Source: Mesocentrotus franciscanus
Taxonomy: Eukaryota; Echinodermata; Echinoidea; Camarodonta; Strongylocentrotidae
DNA length: 64,000 nt
Reading direction: 5' to 3'
Assembly (NCBI GenBank): GCA_037976565.1
Contig: CP137668.1
Coordinates: 26,413,906 to 26,477,905, forward strand
A model generated the notes under the pieces. That model had not been told where the DNA came from, did no database searches, and worked only from the letters and a program-made list of their open reading frames with translations. This document shows positions 1-10,484 of the stretch, piece after piece. The first letter of the stretch is position 1. Every line of letters begins with the position of its first letter. Made by a program: the position numbers and the translations under genes.

Positions 1-27
1 CGGTCGCTATAGACTGGTTTGGCTGTA
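1..27 (-). mobile_element. edge of a TA-bordered mariner-type MITE
   Basis: Positions 1-27, read on the minus strand, begin TACAGCCAAACCAG and continue CTATAGCGACC. This closely matches the left end of the complete copy at 42930-43129. The rest of the element lies beyond the window. Confidence 0.6.
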
Positions 28-97
28 ATGTGAAATAAAATGTCATTTAAGACACACTTTTGCAAAGATCCCCAAAAAAAAAAAAAATAAAAAAATA

Positions 98-208
98 AAT
101 GTGTTTGAAGACAAATATTGATAAAAGAATACATAATTTGGGTTTTCTGTTATACGCAGAAAGCCTAAATTTTGTATTCTTTCATCAATATTCGACTTCA
201 AACACATT
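98..208. repeat. compact foldback hairpin, about 52-bp arms
   Basis: Arm 98-149 (starting AATGTGTTTGAAG) is the imperfect reverse complement of arm 157-208 (ending CTTCAAACACATT), separated by 7 nt. By eye the arms match at nearly 90 percent. A-rich and T-rich flanks extend the pairing. The size and shape fit a short MITE or a long RNA hairpin. Confidence 0.8.
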
Positions 209-1238
209 TTTAAAAAAAATCCTTGCAGCAATCTGTATTAAATGATATCCTCTTTCACTTTATACAATGTAAAGCCCCACTGCACTACTTGTAGCTACTT
301 ACTCCCTCTATACAGAAAACAATGCCTAAGCGGTGCCCGTTGGTCCCTCATGATCCTCTTTTTAATATGTTAATTGAGAGTTGAGTTGATGAGATAACCA
401 CCTGTCAGTGACCACGCTGGGCAGTCTAATCCCTCATGGCCAAACTAAAAGGACAGGCTTTAAGTGAAATTTTGCCATCAAATTTTTTGGGCTCCCAACT
501 CTTTAGAGGGGCTTTAAGGCTTGAAGACCCAACATAATTTCTTAATATGATCACATTGAATATTAACTGCACACAACATATGTACCGGGTAAGACAGAGT
601 ATTCGCTAAATGCAACGTGTCAAAATATGAATGTCTAAATATGGAACTTCCCTGTACCAAACATACATTAGATTTAGATGATATCATTTAAAGTGTTTGA
701 ACAACAGACCTTTAAAGGTATTACCGGTACAAAGTTTTGGTATGGGGTCATGAATTTGGTTCAAATGAACATTTTTGAAGCATATGCGATTTTACAATAT
801 TCAATGATCGTTGTCGCGGTTGAAATCAAGTCTAAAGTGATGAAATTGTAAATAATAAACTCTTTATGTTGTATAGCGCCCTCTTAAGACTGATATTATT
901 TTAGCTTTAAAACAATGATTATTGACTACAATCGACCGATTTGCTATTCCTGTTTGGAAATTATATATCAGAACTGCATATTCTGAGATTTTCATGGTCC
1001 CAGCTACCATGGAATGGCCTTAGGCGTTAAATGAAATTTACCGGGAGCACCGGTAAATTTTGATTATTCAATTTGCTCGAAAGCAGAAGCGTTTTAGAGG
1101 CTCAATTTTTTAGTGCTTATAATACATCCACAGGAGCATCCAAATATATCAACAATTTAAAGAATAACTATCCATCCAATTTCAAAATTTTCCAAAACTT
1201 TGCATTACCTTTAAGTAGCTGGATCTTTGTTTAATTAC
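209..1238 (-). other. HMGCL intron 5 (partial), no further feature
   Basis: This is AT-rich intronic sequence between the left edge and exon 5. I found no coding exon on either strand and no clear element. There is a short G/C motif, TTACCGG near 1040, with a nearby inverted copy near 1072. Confidence 0.6.
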
Positions 1239-1427
1239 CTGTAATGCTGCCAGGATATTTGCTAATGCTTGCCCATAGGTGTCGTGGCAGTGGACGGCTA
1301 TATGTTTGGCAGGAATGGTTTCTAGTACTGTCTCTAACAATGCCTGCATCTGACCGGGGGTGCCCACCCCTATCGTGTCACCCAGAGAGATCTCATAGCA
1401 GCCCATGTTGAACATCTTATTGGCAAC
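1239..1427 (-). CDS. HMGCL: HMGCL coding exon 5 (metal-binding His pair)
   Basis: The exon is 189 nt and in phase (acceptor TTTGACAG, donor CAG|GTAATT), with 63 codons from [12 protein letters not shown] to ILAALQ. The HCHD motif supplies the two His ligands of the divalent cation. This is the last HMGCL exon in the window; positions 1-1238 on this strand show nothing resembling the expected GLGGCPYA-containing exon, so intron 5 runs off the left edge. Confidence 0.96.
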
Positions 1428-4400
1428 CTGTCAAAGAAAGAAATGTGATTACTGCAAAACCAGAAACTTTCGGGACATAAAACTTCTGTGTTTCATAAAT
1501 GAGAGAAATGTTCATGGCAAGATACCTTCGTGAGAACCTTAGTGTTGCCTCAGTTGTGAATCAATTATTTTGCCACATAAAACTTTCATGCATCTGAAGC
1601 ATTCTCCAAATTCGCGAACTTTTCATGCACACAAAAGTTTTTCTGATTTCACAATATTCGATTTCTGTGAATTACAACAGTAATTAATCAAAGAACAGAA
1701 CTCACGGAGCCATGGTAGTGGGCTATATCTTCTGAGAACCAAAGGGGCATTTATCAAAGTCAAAGCCCACTGCACATTATGCAATCAGGGCCCTGTTTCA
1801 TATAACTTGTTATCAATAACAAGTTATAATAACTGTTATAAGCTACTGAAATCATGACATTTGATTGGCTGAGAGAAAATTTGTCATAGATATTTAGCAT
1901 ATGTTATTGATTAATATTTATGACACATGGCCCTGACTTGCATGCAATTTTGGAAGAATTGGCAACAGCATTTTATATGAACATTCAAACGTGATTAAGG
2001 TTCTGAATAGTCATATCATATAAAAATAAACAGTTTAACTTGTGGCAAGCCTCTTTCTAAGAAGACAAAGCAAAATGGTCTCAGAATCATACTCACATCA
2101 GACCATGTGTGTGGTTGTCTACAATTTGAAGGCAATATAGACGTCACTCAAACTTAAACGCTTGCAATGCGCTAACATTTTTAGTATACATACCAATATT
2201 TAGAACCAAAATTAGGAAAGAGTATGTTTGCTTAAATTTTCATTTCATATTCACTTGCAATTCCTTCTGAAAATCAGATCACAGATAGATAGTATAAAAG
2301 ATCTAGCATCTAGCATCCAAGCATTCTAAGCCTATTGTGTTTTATTTATCTCCACATTGTCTAAAGTAAAGCTCTTTCTGTAAGTACCGTATCCTACCCA
2401 CCTTTGCCACAGCTTCCGGTTGAACAGCGCCCTCATAAGGGCATCCTAGTACACATGAAACGTATCCTCGGACCTTGACGTTTGCTTCACGGGCTGCTTC
2501 AAGCACGGAGGAAAATCTCTCCACACTCTCGTCAATAGAACAATTGATATTTTTCCTACAAATCAATCACACATAAAAGAGAGACTACTAGTATTTGTGG
2601 GTTTTGAAAGTAAATTTGCTATCAACTAAAATCATTTTGGGGTCCTGCAATCACAGGATATATTGAAAATCCACCATGCCATGTAGGTCGATAATATTGT
2701 AAAGTTGTGGACAATTCTTTAATGAAAATTCAATATGAAAAGAAGAATAAAACGCTGTGAAGGAAAGATCATATGAGCTTGGATAGAGTACTAGGTTAAT
2801 TAATGTGAGTGGGTACCATCATATTTCTGGACTGACAGATAGGTACCATGAACTTTCTCAGTGCTTTTATAAATAACCTTTAAAGATAAAGGCCAGTTCT
2901 GGTCATGCGATTGCATTGTGAAAGAAACGTTGTGAAATCGATCAGAAAAGGTTGATCATCTAGCATATAAGTATTGGTGTGTACTGCAAGGTTCTGGAAT
3001 CATCAAAATGATAAGAAATTTGGCCCAGTCTTCGTAAAGTTACAAGCACTGTACACAGAAAGATGTATATGGGACTACACGACCACCTGCGCGATATCTA
3101 TTTGGTCCCAATAGATATAATAATTTACCAAATATATCAATTATTAGGCGGTTTCCCAGCAAAATTGTTATCATCACGTATTAGTACAAACATATTCTTT
3201 CACATGATTGGTAATAACAGCTTCCATTTCAATTTTTTTTTTTTTTTGGTTTCCAATACTGGTCTTTCCCTTTAATTCACGACATGCTGCAGTTTACCCG
3301 TTTTAGTCAATACTCTCTCTGACAGACTGAATGGGCTTACTTCGATGACCCGAATCATCTTGTCCAGTTGAGTGGTCGCATTACACGACCTTTTGTGAAA
3401 CGAAAGCGGAAGATCATTTGAAGATACATGTTAAGGAAGCGACCTTTCATAGATTTGCCATAGGGCTTTCACAAAGTGTCAGTTAAATTGGACCAGACTA
3501 TTCGTAGATGAGAAGGATTTATTTCACAAACATTACCACTGACATTTCATGAATATAACAAGCATGGTTTCACAAAAGGTCGGGTAAGGCGACCATCTGA
3601 CCCGACACGATGACTCGATGATTCGAAGTAAGCCCACTAAATGTAAAATTATCCAACATTAGTTCACGTGTGTGATTATCATTTCTTTTTGGTACGCAGT
3701 AAAGCTGTACTTATATAAATGTAGGTACCGTAATACTATTACTGATGCAGAACTCTGTATTGTTATTGAACATTTACTACTCCAACAACATTGGTTCCAG
3801 GCTTTATTTATAAATTTCATAGGGTTAGAGTTTGGGTTGAAATTAAATTTCAGGTTTCAGGTGTGGAGTCCTGGTTATGGTTGGGTATACTTTTAAGGTC
3901 CAGGGACTATTTTAAAGGCCAGGTTCATTGAAATTTGGAAAAAAGGCAAATCACACCTCTACAGATTGCTGAGAACATTAACAAAATGACTAAAGTACTT
4001 TTAAAGCCCTCACTATTGTGAGGAATAAATTAATTGCAATTTTGATACCCTTTCCAAAACCCACTCACAAAGTGAAATGACGGCGTTATTTACATGCGAT
4101 AAAATGACGTCACATTATGAACAACCTGCAATCACACATTCGGGACAATGTTGGATACCCATTGCAATTTTTAGATATGGGTTAACGTTGTTTGTATATT
4201 TACCGCCAGTTGTGATATTTCCTTTATTTTAGGCACTTTGAATGAGATACACTGAATAAATAATACTTTCTACAAATGTGTATTCGATTTTTATGTTATT
4301 TACCGTCACATTTGACCATAAAAATCGGAAAATAATCACATATTCTGAGGGCAGCTCAGCGTGTATGTGTCGGATCTGGGAGTGCCTAGGACATTTTGCA

Positions 4401-7400
4401 TGCTGAACTAACGACTCTTCTGGGGCAAAATATGCGACAAGTTTACATATAATTGTCCAAATATTCATTACGAAAATGTCTGATTAGGCCGATTAGTTTA
4501 GATTTTTGATAGATAAATGGGGAAAGTGGAAGTCGAGAGAAGACTTAGATCAGTCCGGTTCGCGATTCACAGCTAGCTCGATCAAGCGCCGGGCGGCTGG
4601 CCTGGCTGTGATATGCGGGCTCATGTAGATACGCAGCGACTGCGGCTGCCCCGACAGCTTGTGCTTGTCCATCGACTTCGGCAAAATCTTCCAGATCTTC
4701 TTCTAGGTCTAGATCTCCCAAATCTCCATTGTCGTTGTCGCTGTCCGAGGTACTTCCTTCTTCTATCTCCTCAAAACTCAAATCAAGTATGCTTTCGTCC
4801 ATATCGATATTTTCAGGGTGACTTTGATGAAGGTAAACAACGTTGGGTAAGAATGGGTACGGTCCTCAAGAGTCAATGCAATACATGTGAATTGCACGCA
4901 AACTGCATCGCGCACCGATCAGCTGAGCGGCCCATTGTATTAATTGTTCATTGTGCTACGTCACTCAAAAATCAGCTGACTTACGATGTTTTCGGGTCTC
5001 GAGTGGGGTGATATTTCGTCAAGTTTAATCAACTTTTATAATTTTCGCACGAATTTACAAGTTACACAAATGTGATAGTTTTACTCAGTGTAATGTTCTG
5101 ATTACAATGATACCAAATTCAGTCGATTTCAAAATCAATGAACCTGGCCTTTAAAGCAGTACAAGAAATTCACCATGAAGCAATTGTCACTTGGGATACA
5201 GATTTGTATTTTCAAGGTAAATGGACTCCTTCTTTACATTTCGTAATTGGTGAGGGGAGGTGGCTGAGTAAAAATTTGTGGGGCCATGGGCACCAGACTA
5301 CTGTTAATGTTGAGTCTTACTAGTATGCATAGATTTTAAAATAAATACATGTACTTTGCATTTACAGCCGCTCTCTTTGTATTTGCTTCAGTTAGAGTGA
5401 GATTTTATTACAGTTATTTTATGAATTTTGTTGTTCTTTTCCTTTCTTGAGCATTCAAGAGCTAAGTCATTCAATGCTGATATGTATTTTATTTTCACTG
5501 GTATGCATGACAAACAGAGAAGCTCCTAGCTCTTACTTGCTAAAGGTTTCTGATGCAGCGCCAAAGATTGCAACCTCCTCTACCCGCTTCGGCGCTGACT
5601 TGAAACCTTGAAGGTTAGGGGTCAGTACAGGGTAGCTGACACCTCCTCTCCTGGTGATACCGTTCATAACATCTGTATGGTCTCCCATCTGTGAAAATAG
5701 CAATGAACATTGTACAATATGGTTTTTACTTGTCAATGGAAATGGATCTTGCATAGGGCTTGAAGCTCATGTTGCATTTTTATAGTACATTTTTAAGACG
5801 AATCTGTTGGGACTGCAAAAAATAGTCCGACTACCGGTAATGCAAAATTTGACTTAGAAAGTGTAAATAACATGAGGTTTGCATAGTTTGGTCCAAAAAA
5901 TGTATTTGACTTAGGGGATTTGACTTGTGCGACTTCAAGTTATGCAGTGTTAACCGTATTTCCACTCATTCTCTACATGAGATAAAGGTAATCTAAAGTG
6001 TAGGGAATGGAACTGCACTTTGAGAGTGCCTTAAAGACACATTCTCATCATATACGTAGTATGTAGGAATCTTTATGCACACCTGGACTTGGTTAAATTG
6101 ACAGGGTGTTGGTGAATTGCCATTTTTTTCCACATATGCAGCAGTAGCAAAACTTGTGTTCCACCTGCAACTTGCTGTGAGAACTAGACAAAGTGTTGTA
6201 TCGTCTTTCGGATTCAGAATTCATGATGACTTATCCCATTTAAGCATTTCTTTCAAAGTGGTTGGAGGGTGCATGCATTACATAAAGCCTGTCAGTTGAA
6301 AAGAAGTCCATTCCCAAAGATTGATAATACCTGTTATGAGGTAAATAGCTGAATGGTGTCAAATTCCCAATTAGAAACCATGACTACATGTCTACACATA
6401 TATTTTCAATGATGTTACTCTTATCACAAGCTTAGTTTTTCGATTTAGTTAAGAGTCACACTTTATTCCTTTATCATGCATTAAACTTGGTGTTGGGTGC
6501 CCATAAAACAGAATGAATCTGACTGATACTCACTTGGGGAATCCATTTTGGTGACACAAAGCTGGTAGCTTCAATCACCTTCAGACCAGTGTCAGACAGA
6601 CGATTTATCAACTCGATCTTTGTTTCTGTCGGGACCATTGCCTGTATAAACACAAGATATTGTTTTATGTTATTAAATGTCGAATTCTAAATTATAAATA
6701 TTTATGTCATTGTAAGATTGATTCTAAAAGTCTTTCTCCAACACATACTGAGTAAGAACTATCACACATAAATAGGGTTTTTTCAGCTGATAAAGAACTT
6801 TTTAAATGGCAACACAGTAGTGTCAATAAAAATGGAAAGCTATAAAACAGCATATTTTGCCCAATGAGTATCTTCTCTTTAATTTACTTTGTTGGGGATA
6901 GTAATCACTAGAATCTCTTTAAGACTTTTTTGGGGGGGAGGGGGGCAAACCCAGCAAACAACCTGGAAAAATAACAACCTAAAGTAAGACAACAAAGGAG
7001 AAAAAGAAGAGGAATAAAAGACATACATGTAGGAGAAAATTTTTTTTATAATTCTTCAAACATCCCTATTTTGATCTGCTCCACAATGGTTTGGAAATTA
7101 TCACGCAATGCAGTGCCAGTGGCAGTGGCAGTGGGTAGTAACTTCATGAATCATCTTTGACTTGACTCTATTTTCTAGATCCATTTGTTTGCCTTGGCTT
7201 TGATCAGACACCGACGCTGACTTGCATGCACTGAACTGCCCATTTTCACAGGTGCAGGAAGAGCATTATTAAATGATGAACTAGACCAAGATCTCAATTG
7301 CAATTGTGAGCTAAGCAAAAGACGGACACTAACTACCACCGCCCGCTCTGAGCATTGGGTGCGAAATGCGGATATGTGCTAGAAAGAGCTGCATTTTACA

Positions 7401-7618
7401 GCACAGATATAAGTATGTGGGGCAATATGATAATTACTCGCAGACTGTTCGATGCTTACCTTTTCATTCTGCAACCCATCACGCGGTCCAACTTCAACAA
7501 TTTTAACAGATCTTGGTATCTGTGCATCTCTTCCAGCAAGAGATGTAACTCCTCTCCTTGCAACCATTTGGGATACAACTTGAGCACAAGCCCAAAATCG
7601 ACTCAGACCAGCCGCCAT
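1239..7618 (-). CDS. HMGCL: HMGCL, hydroxymethylglutaryl-CoA lyase, 5' five coding exons (3' end off window)
   Basis: Five exons join in frame on the minus strand: 7618-7460, 6641-6534, 5688-5537, 2555-2402 and 1427-1239. They give 254 codons of a family that is about 325 residues in human. The protein cleaves HMG-CoA to acetyl-CoA and acetoacetate, the last step of leucine catabolism and of ketogenesis, in the mitochondrial matrix. Visible family signatures are [15 protein letters not shown] (Arg46 and Asp47, matching human Arg41 and Asp42), [12 protein letters not shown] (Glu77, human Glu72), [55 protein letters not shown] (Asp208) and [14 protein letters not shown] (metal ligands His237 and His239, human 233 and 235). 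The N-terminus (MAAGLSRFW..., Arg-rich, few acids) fits a mitochondrial presequence. The GLGGCPYA loop, the Asn ligand and the C-terminal peroxisomal signal are not in the window. All introns are GT-AG. Exon 3 contains a local frame anomaly, described separately. Confidence 0.96.
1787..1935. mobile_element. short MITE in HMGCL intron 4
   Basis: The ends AGGGCCCTG and CATGGCCCT bracket about 150 bp that contains the perfect inverted repeat AACTTGTTA-TCAA-TAACAAGTT. The AGGGCC...CTGTTTCAT type of end is known from invertebrate MITEs. It lies inside HMGCL intron 4 (1428-2401), which otherwise shows nothing. Confidence 0.55.
2402..2555 (-). CDS. HMGCL: HMGCL coding exon 4
   Basis: The exon is 154 nt. 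Its first base completes a split Lys codon (AA|G), and 51 codons follow, from [10 protein letters not shown] to VQPEAVAK. The acceptor is GATTTGTAG and the donor AAG|GTGGGT. It contains the near-invariant [14 protein letters not shown] barrel segment with two conserved Cys. Confidence 0.96.
2880..3275. mobile_element. TTAA-flanked MITE, about 390 bp
   Basis: TTAA sits at 2880-2883 and 3272-3275. The inner ends, AGATAAAGGCCAGTTCTGG and the reverse complement of AGGGAAAGACCAGTATTGG, match at 14 of 19 positions. A TTAA target duplication is typical of the piggyBac superfamily. The element lies in HMGCL intron 3 and has no coding content. Confidence 0.6.
3332..3636. mobile_element. foldback MITE with TGGGCTTACTTCGA ends
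   Basis: The termini TGGGCTTACTTCGA (3332-3345) and TCGAAGTAAGCCCA (3623-3636) are exact inverted copies. A second inner pair, GACCTTTTGTGAAAC near 3390 and TTTCACAAAAGGTC near 3570, extends the foldback. It lies in HMGCL intron 3. Confidence 0.75.
3912..5154 (-). mobile_element. TTAA-flanked piggyBac-like element carrying an acidic ORF
   Basis: TTAA at 3912-3915 and 5151-5154 flanks exact inverted ends AGGCCAGGTTCATTG and CAATGAACCTGGCCT. The body is 1235 bp and sits in HMGCL intron 3. It carries one minus-strand ORF (4545-4802), whose ATG is about 350 bp inside the right end. No catalytic transposase core is visible, so it reads as a deletion derivative or a cargo-bearing non-autonomous element. 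TTAA duplications and short inverted ends are piggyBac traits; the family assignment is inference. Confidence 0.7.
4545..4802 (-). CDS. acidic 85-residue ORF inside TTAA element
   Basis: The ORF starts [16 protein letters not shown] with a good Kozak context (G at -3, G at +4) just after ATATCGAT. Residues 1-45 are almost continuously Asp, Glu and Ser. They are followed by an Ala-rich stretch and a mildly basic tail ([12 protein letters not shown]). I recognise no domain. An acidic leader is common at the N-terminus of piggyBac-type transposases, so this may be a relic of the first exon of one. A second TTAA element (35790-37336) has an ORF of similar composition and position. It could be non-coding; confidence that a protein is made is low. 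Confidence 0.35.
   Translation of the reverse strand: MDESILDLSFEEIEEGSTSDSDNDNGDLGDLDLEEDLEDFAEVDGQAQAVGAAAVAAYLHEPAYHSQASRPALDRASCESRTGLI
5537..5688 (-). CDS. HMGCL: HMGCL coding exon 3
   Basis: The exon is 152 nt, with acceptor TTTTCACAG and donor AGCAA|GTAAGA, and ends two bases into a Lys codon completed by exon 4. It encodes [10 protein letters not shown] through FGAASETFS. Between GFK and EEVAIF it reads SAPKRV, where the family has an Ala/Gly-rich helix of about one residue more. The +1 frame in that spot reads AEAG, so two small compensating indels are likely (see findings). Confidence 0.94.
5689..7459 (-). other. HMGCL introns 2 and 1, no internal feature
   Basis: Apart from exon 2 at 6534-6641, this span holds only intronic sequence. 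A T/G run (6929-6946) and a short GTGGCAGTGGCAGTG repeat near 7125 are the only low-complexity features I see. Confidence 0.6.
6534..6641 (-). CDS. HMGCL: HMGCL coding exon 2
   Basis: The exon is 108 nt, phase 0 at both ends (acceptor TTTATACAG, donor CAA|GTGAGT), and encodes 36 residues running from AMVPTETK to [10 protein letters not shown]. It carries the conserved VIEATSF strand with Glu77, which aligns with the active-site Glu72 of human HMGCL. Confidence 0.96.
7460..7618 (-). CDS. HMGCL: HMGCL coding exon 1 (targeting peptide and first catalytic motif)
   Basis: This exon encodes 53 residues from ATG at 7618 to the donor AAG|GTAAGC. Residues 1 to about 36 form an Arg-rich leader with few acidic residues, expected for import into mitochondria. 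Residues 39-53 are the start of the TIM barrel, with the catalytic Arg46-Asp47 pair. An upstream in-frame ATG at 7648 would add ten residues (MICTVGSVSE). I prefer 7618 because MAAG resembles the vertebrate start and yields a compact presequence; transcript data would decide. Confidence 0.95.
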
Positions 7619-7740
7619 TTCTGAAACGCTGCCAACAGTACAGATCAAACTGAAGGGCGGGGTTAATTAAAGAGGGCGTTGGTTTGAGGGGCGTGGTCAT
7701 CGAGCTCTGTTATCGATGGGCGGGGTCTATTTGAGAAGAA
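7619..7740 (-). promoter_or_regulatory. HMGCL proximal promoter, GC-box type
   Basis: Immediately 5' of the HMGCL start lie GC or KLF-type boxes at 7655-7662 (GGGCGGGG), 7688-7696 (GGGGCGTGG) and 7718-7725 (GGGCGGGG), plus ATCGAT at 7712-7717. No TATA box is obvious. This is the layout of a TATA-less housekeeping promoter and could serve both strands. The transcription start is inferred, not seen. Confidence 0.55.
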
Positions 7741-7902
7741 GTCGCTCATGACACACCCCGGAAATGTTTAATATAATATCATGGAGTGAAAAATGAGGGG
7801 CAGGCAACAATATGGAATTTCAAGTTTTTCCCAAAAAATAACACTAATTATAGAAACCCACGAAATGATGGTGATAATAATTAATAAACTTCCCATTTGA
7901 GG

Positions 7903-8022
7903 ATGGAAACGGAAAATAAAGAAGGTGATGAAGAAAGTGAGAATATTGGGAGAACGTCGATCACGGTGAAGGTTTTACTTCGAAGGAAAATAAAGACATT
8001 CCCCCAATACGCCTCTGATTAA
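7903..8022 (+). CDS. candidate first exon or small ORF, head-to-head with HMGCL
   Basis: The ATG at 7903 has a strong Kozak context (A at -3, G at +4) and opens a 39-codon frame beginning METENKEGDEESENIG, then RTSITVKVLLRRKIKTFPQY and a stop. The first half is acidic and the second basic. It starts 285 bp from the HMGCL ATG on the opposite strand and shares the GC-box region. It may be a short first exon with a splice inside (for example ACG|GTGAAG), a micropeptide, or chance. I do not recognise it, and the sequence downstream is a MITE. Confidence 0.25.
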   Translation: METENKEGDEESENIGRTSITVKVLLRRKIKTFPQYASD

Positions 8023-8069
8023 AATTGAAGTTAAGCATTAATTCACAGGGAACATTATTGATGCCATCC

Positions 8070-8259
8070 GGGGTACTCATCTTAAGACATACGGGGGTGT
8101 GTCGCTCTAATGGGTTACTTTCTCACAAAAAAATCCCTAAACATGGGTCCCATTTTTAACAAAAATATCACTATACATTCTCCAAATGACCCTTCTAAAT
8201 GGGTAGGTGTTTCGAGGCTTGAGCGGCACACCCCCGTGCAAACTAAATCTGAGTACCCC
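8070..8259. mobile_element. MITE with GGGGTACTCA ends
   Basis: The ends are GGGGTACTCA (8070-8079) and TGAGTACCCC (8250-8259). The foldback continues inward through CGGGGGTGTGTCGCTC and its inverted partner GAGCGGCACACCCCCG. The element is about 190 bp, non-coding, and just downstream of the candidate ORF at 7903. Confidence 0.75.
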
Positions 8260-8977
8260 TGGGGATACCATGCATGCCATGCATGCTATGCCCAGCTTCT
8301 ACCCGACATTTAAAATACTAGCAGAAAAATTGCATGCATGCCTTCACTTTATCTTTGCAGTTTTAGCACCTTCCTCATTCTCGTCTGCATCTCGGAAAAG
8401 CATCTCGGAAAATAAGGAAGCCTATTGCATCGGTGCTGGAAGCAGACTCACCCTTGTCAGAGCCGGGGAGGGGGAAGGGCTGAAAAGTTTCAGTTATTTT
8501 TCCCTTCCACAGGGTTCTTTATTTTCAAAACAAATTCCATCATATACAGTATACCCATACATTATATACAAATAGTTAAAGAAATAATTTCCATACCTAA
8601 TGGCTTAACACAGATAATATTATAATCATCACGACCGAAAACTTAGTGACAGATAAAAACAAACATTTATGACAAAATTACTGTTTTAAATATATTTTTT
8701 TAAATGCCAAACATAAAATACATGATCATGTTTGTGTTGGCACATTTCCAACACTCTCAAAATATTTTCTGAAGTGAAACCATTTCTTTTTCAATTTATT
8801 CTCTCTGAGATTTGTTTGGTATATATATTTTTCCATTTCATAATAACGTTTTACAGCTGATAAAATTATATCAAATGAAGGTAGTTGATTTCATAATGTG
8901 ACTGAAATATTTCTTGTCTTACAACCATCAGTACACAGTTGAGTGCATTATTATTGGTACCGCAAAATCCAAACAAT

Positions 8978-9747
8978 TTATTTTGATTTGTAAGTTTCCC
9001 CCGTATTACGATATAAACAGAACTCAAATTTCGACCATACTTCATTCGAATAGTTACAAAAGCAAAAAACATGTATAATAGTTTCACCATTGCTATTACA
9101 AAAAGTACACTTCTTGTCAGCCACTACACCAAATCTTAACAAAGTATCCTTCATATATAATATTCTATTTAAAATCTTGATTTGAAACCACCTCATGTTG
9201 ATATCTATTGTTGACTGAAATGGAATAAGACAGTACGAACCCCAAATTATACATCTTGAAAATCCAATAAACTTTTCCACTTTGTAAGAGCTTTACATTC
9301 TTTACTTTTTTTGTTTATAGAAAAGAAAATATGTGAACAACCAACTTTTGTTTTCACCACAAGGTGCACGGCTTTGGGAATGACAGGTTATAAGGCCTTA
9401 TAGGAACTACATGTGTACTAATTTTAAAACCTGACCGAATTGCATTACAAAGACCATAGTACTGGAGGAAGTTTGTTTGCATGTCAAATCTCCGCTGAAA
9501 CTCAAAATATGAAAGAAAAGAACCATCTATTTTTAGGATGTCGTTCACAAACGTATATTGTTGACACATTTGTTCTTTACTGATTTTTATCAGGTTTGTT
9601 ACCCCATATAAATGCATAAAAAGAACGATTTATATCTTTCAGAGTTGAATTCGGTTCTGGATGTGAAAGCAATAAATAGTTCAATTTTGGCACCAACAAA
9701 GATTTGACTACAGTTATTCTTCCGAGGACAGTTAAAGTTCTTTTCCA
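8978..9747 (-). pseudogene. decayed LINE ORF2 C-terminal fragment
   Basis: Three minus-strand segments in different frames together read as the 3' part of a non-LTR retrotransposon polyprotein. 9747-9577 contains WKRTLTVLGRITVVKSLLVP and FYAFIWGNKP, the post-palm segment typical of L1/Tx1-like and related LINEs. 9617-9354 continues with IDGSFLSYFEFQRRF and NNFLQYYGL-like sequence. 9280-8978 carries RWFQIKILNRILYMKDTLLR with CTFC and a downstream His and Cys, resembling the zf-RVT tail. Frameshifts and stops show it is dead. The 3' flank to about 8600 may be its UTR. Nothing else lies in 8260-8977. Confidence 0.8.
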
Positions 9748-9789
9748 TCGGAAATAATTTGGCGTTTTATATCTTTAATTTTTTTAAAG

Positions 9790-10484
9790 AGTGATAGCAA
9801 GAGAGAAATAATACATTTATCTCGAATAATTACGAGGTAACACTCGCCTTGTGCCTCTCCTTGACTATTAAAATTCATAGTCCTTTAAAGTGATCAAAAT
9901 TTCTTATAATACTTAATTATATAGGCGATTTCATGCGGATCGAGTCTCAAAACTGTCTAATAAATGTTGAGGACCTCCCGCCCTTATTATACACATAAGA
10001 ATGAACACACCAATGCAAACTTATAACAGAAATTTAGGAATTGGGGTTTATTATGTACTATAACGACTACTGATTCCCCCAGTTCCGAGGCCTTCAACGC
10101 AGAGAGGGAGGGGCGGGGGATGTAGAGAGGTCTTATACCGACTGTGCCCAATGCTAAACCACTGATATCAATGACTTATAGGTATTTTAAAAAAAAACTT
10201 ATTTTTCCTCCATTTTTTTCCTTATCTTGTTCTTTTTCTTATCCTTTGAACTTTGAACCTCTGTCCGACCCGTCCCCTCCCATCCCCTCCCCCTTAATGT
10301 TAACCCTTGTTTGTTCTCCAACAGCCCATTCCAAGTGGGCGGAGCACCAGGATTAAAGGTCGGGTGAAATCCAAATATAAGTTGATTCCTGTTGATGTGC
10401 AGGGCTGCATACAACTCATATTTTGTTATTCAAACATCTTAATATATATATTTCATAGGTTTTTTTAAATATTTTTTAAAATAA
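9790..10484. other. no gene; low-complexity patches only
   Basis: I see no supported feature here. There is a GA/G-rich patch near 10105 and a C/T-rich stretch at 10200-10300. Open frames are short and compositionally driven. Confidence 0.5.

Noticed and set aside
1..1238. Search for the next HMGCL exon (GLGGCPYA-type)
   Set aside because: No minus-strand frame here matches; the exon must lie left of the window.
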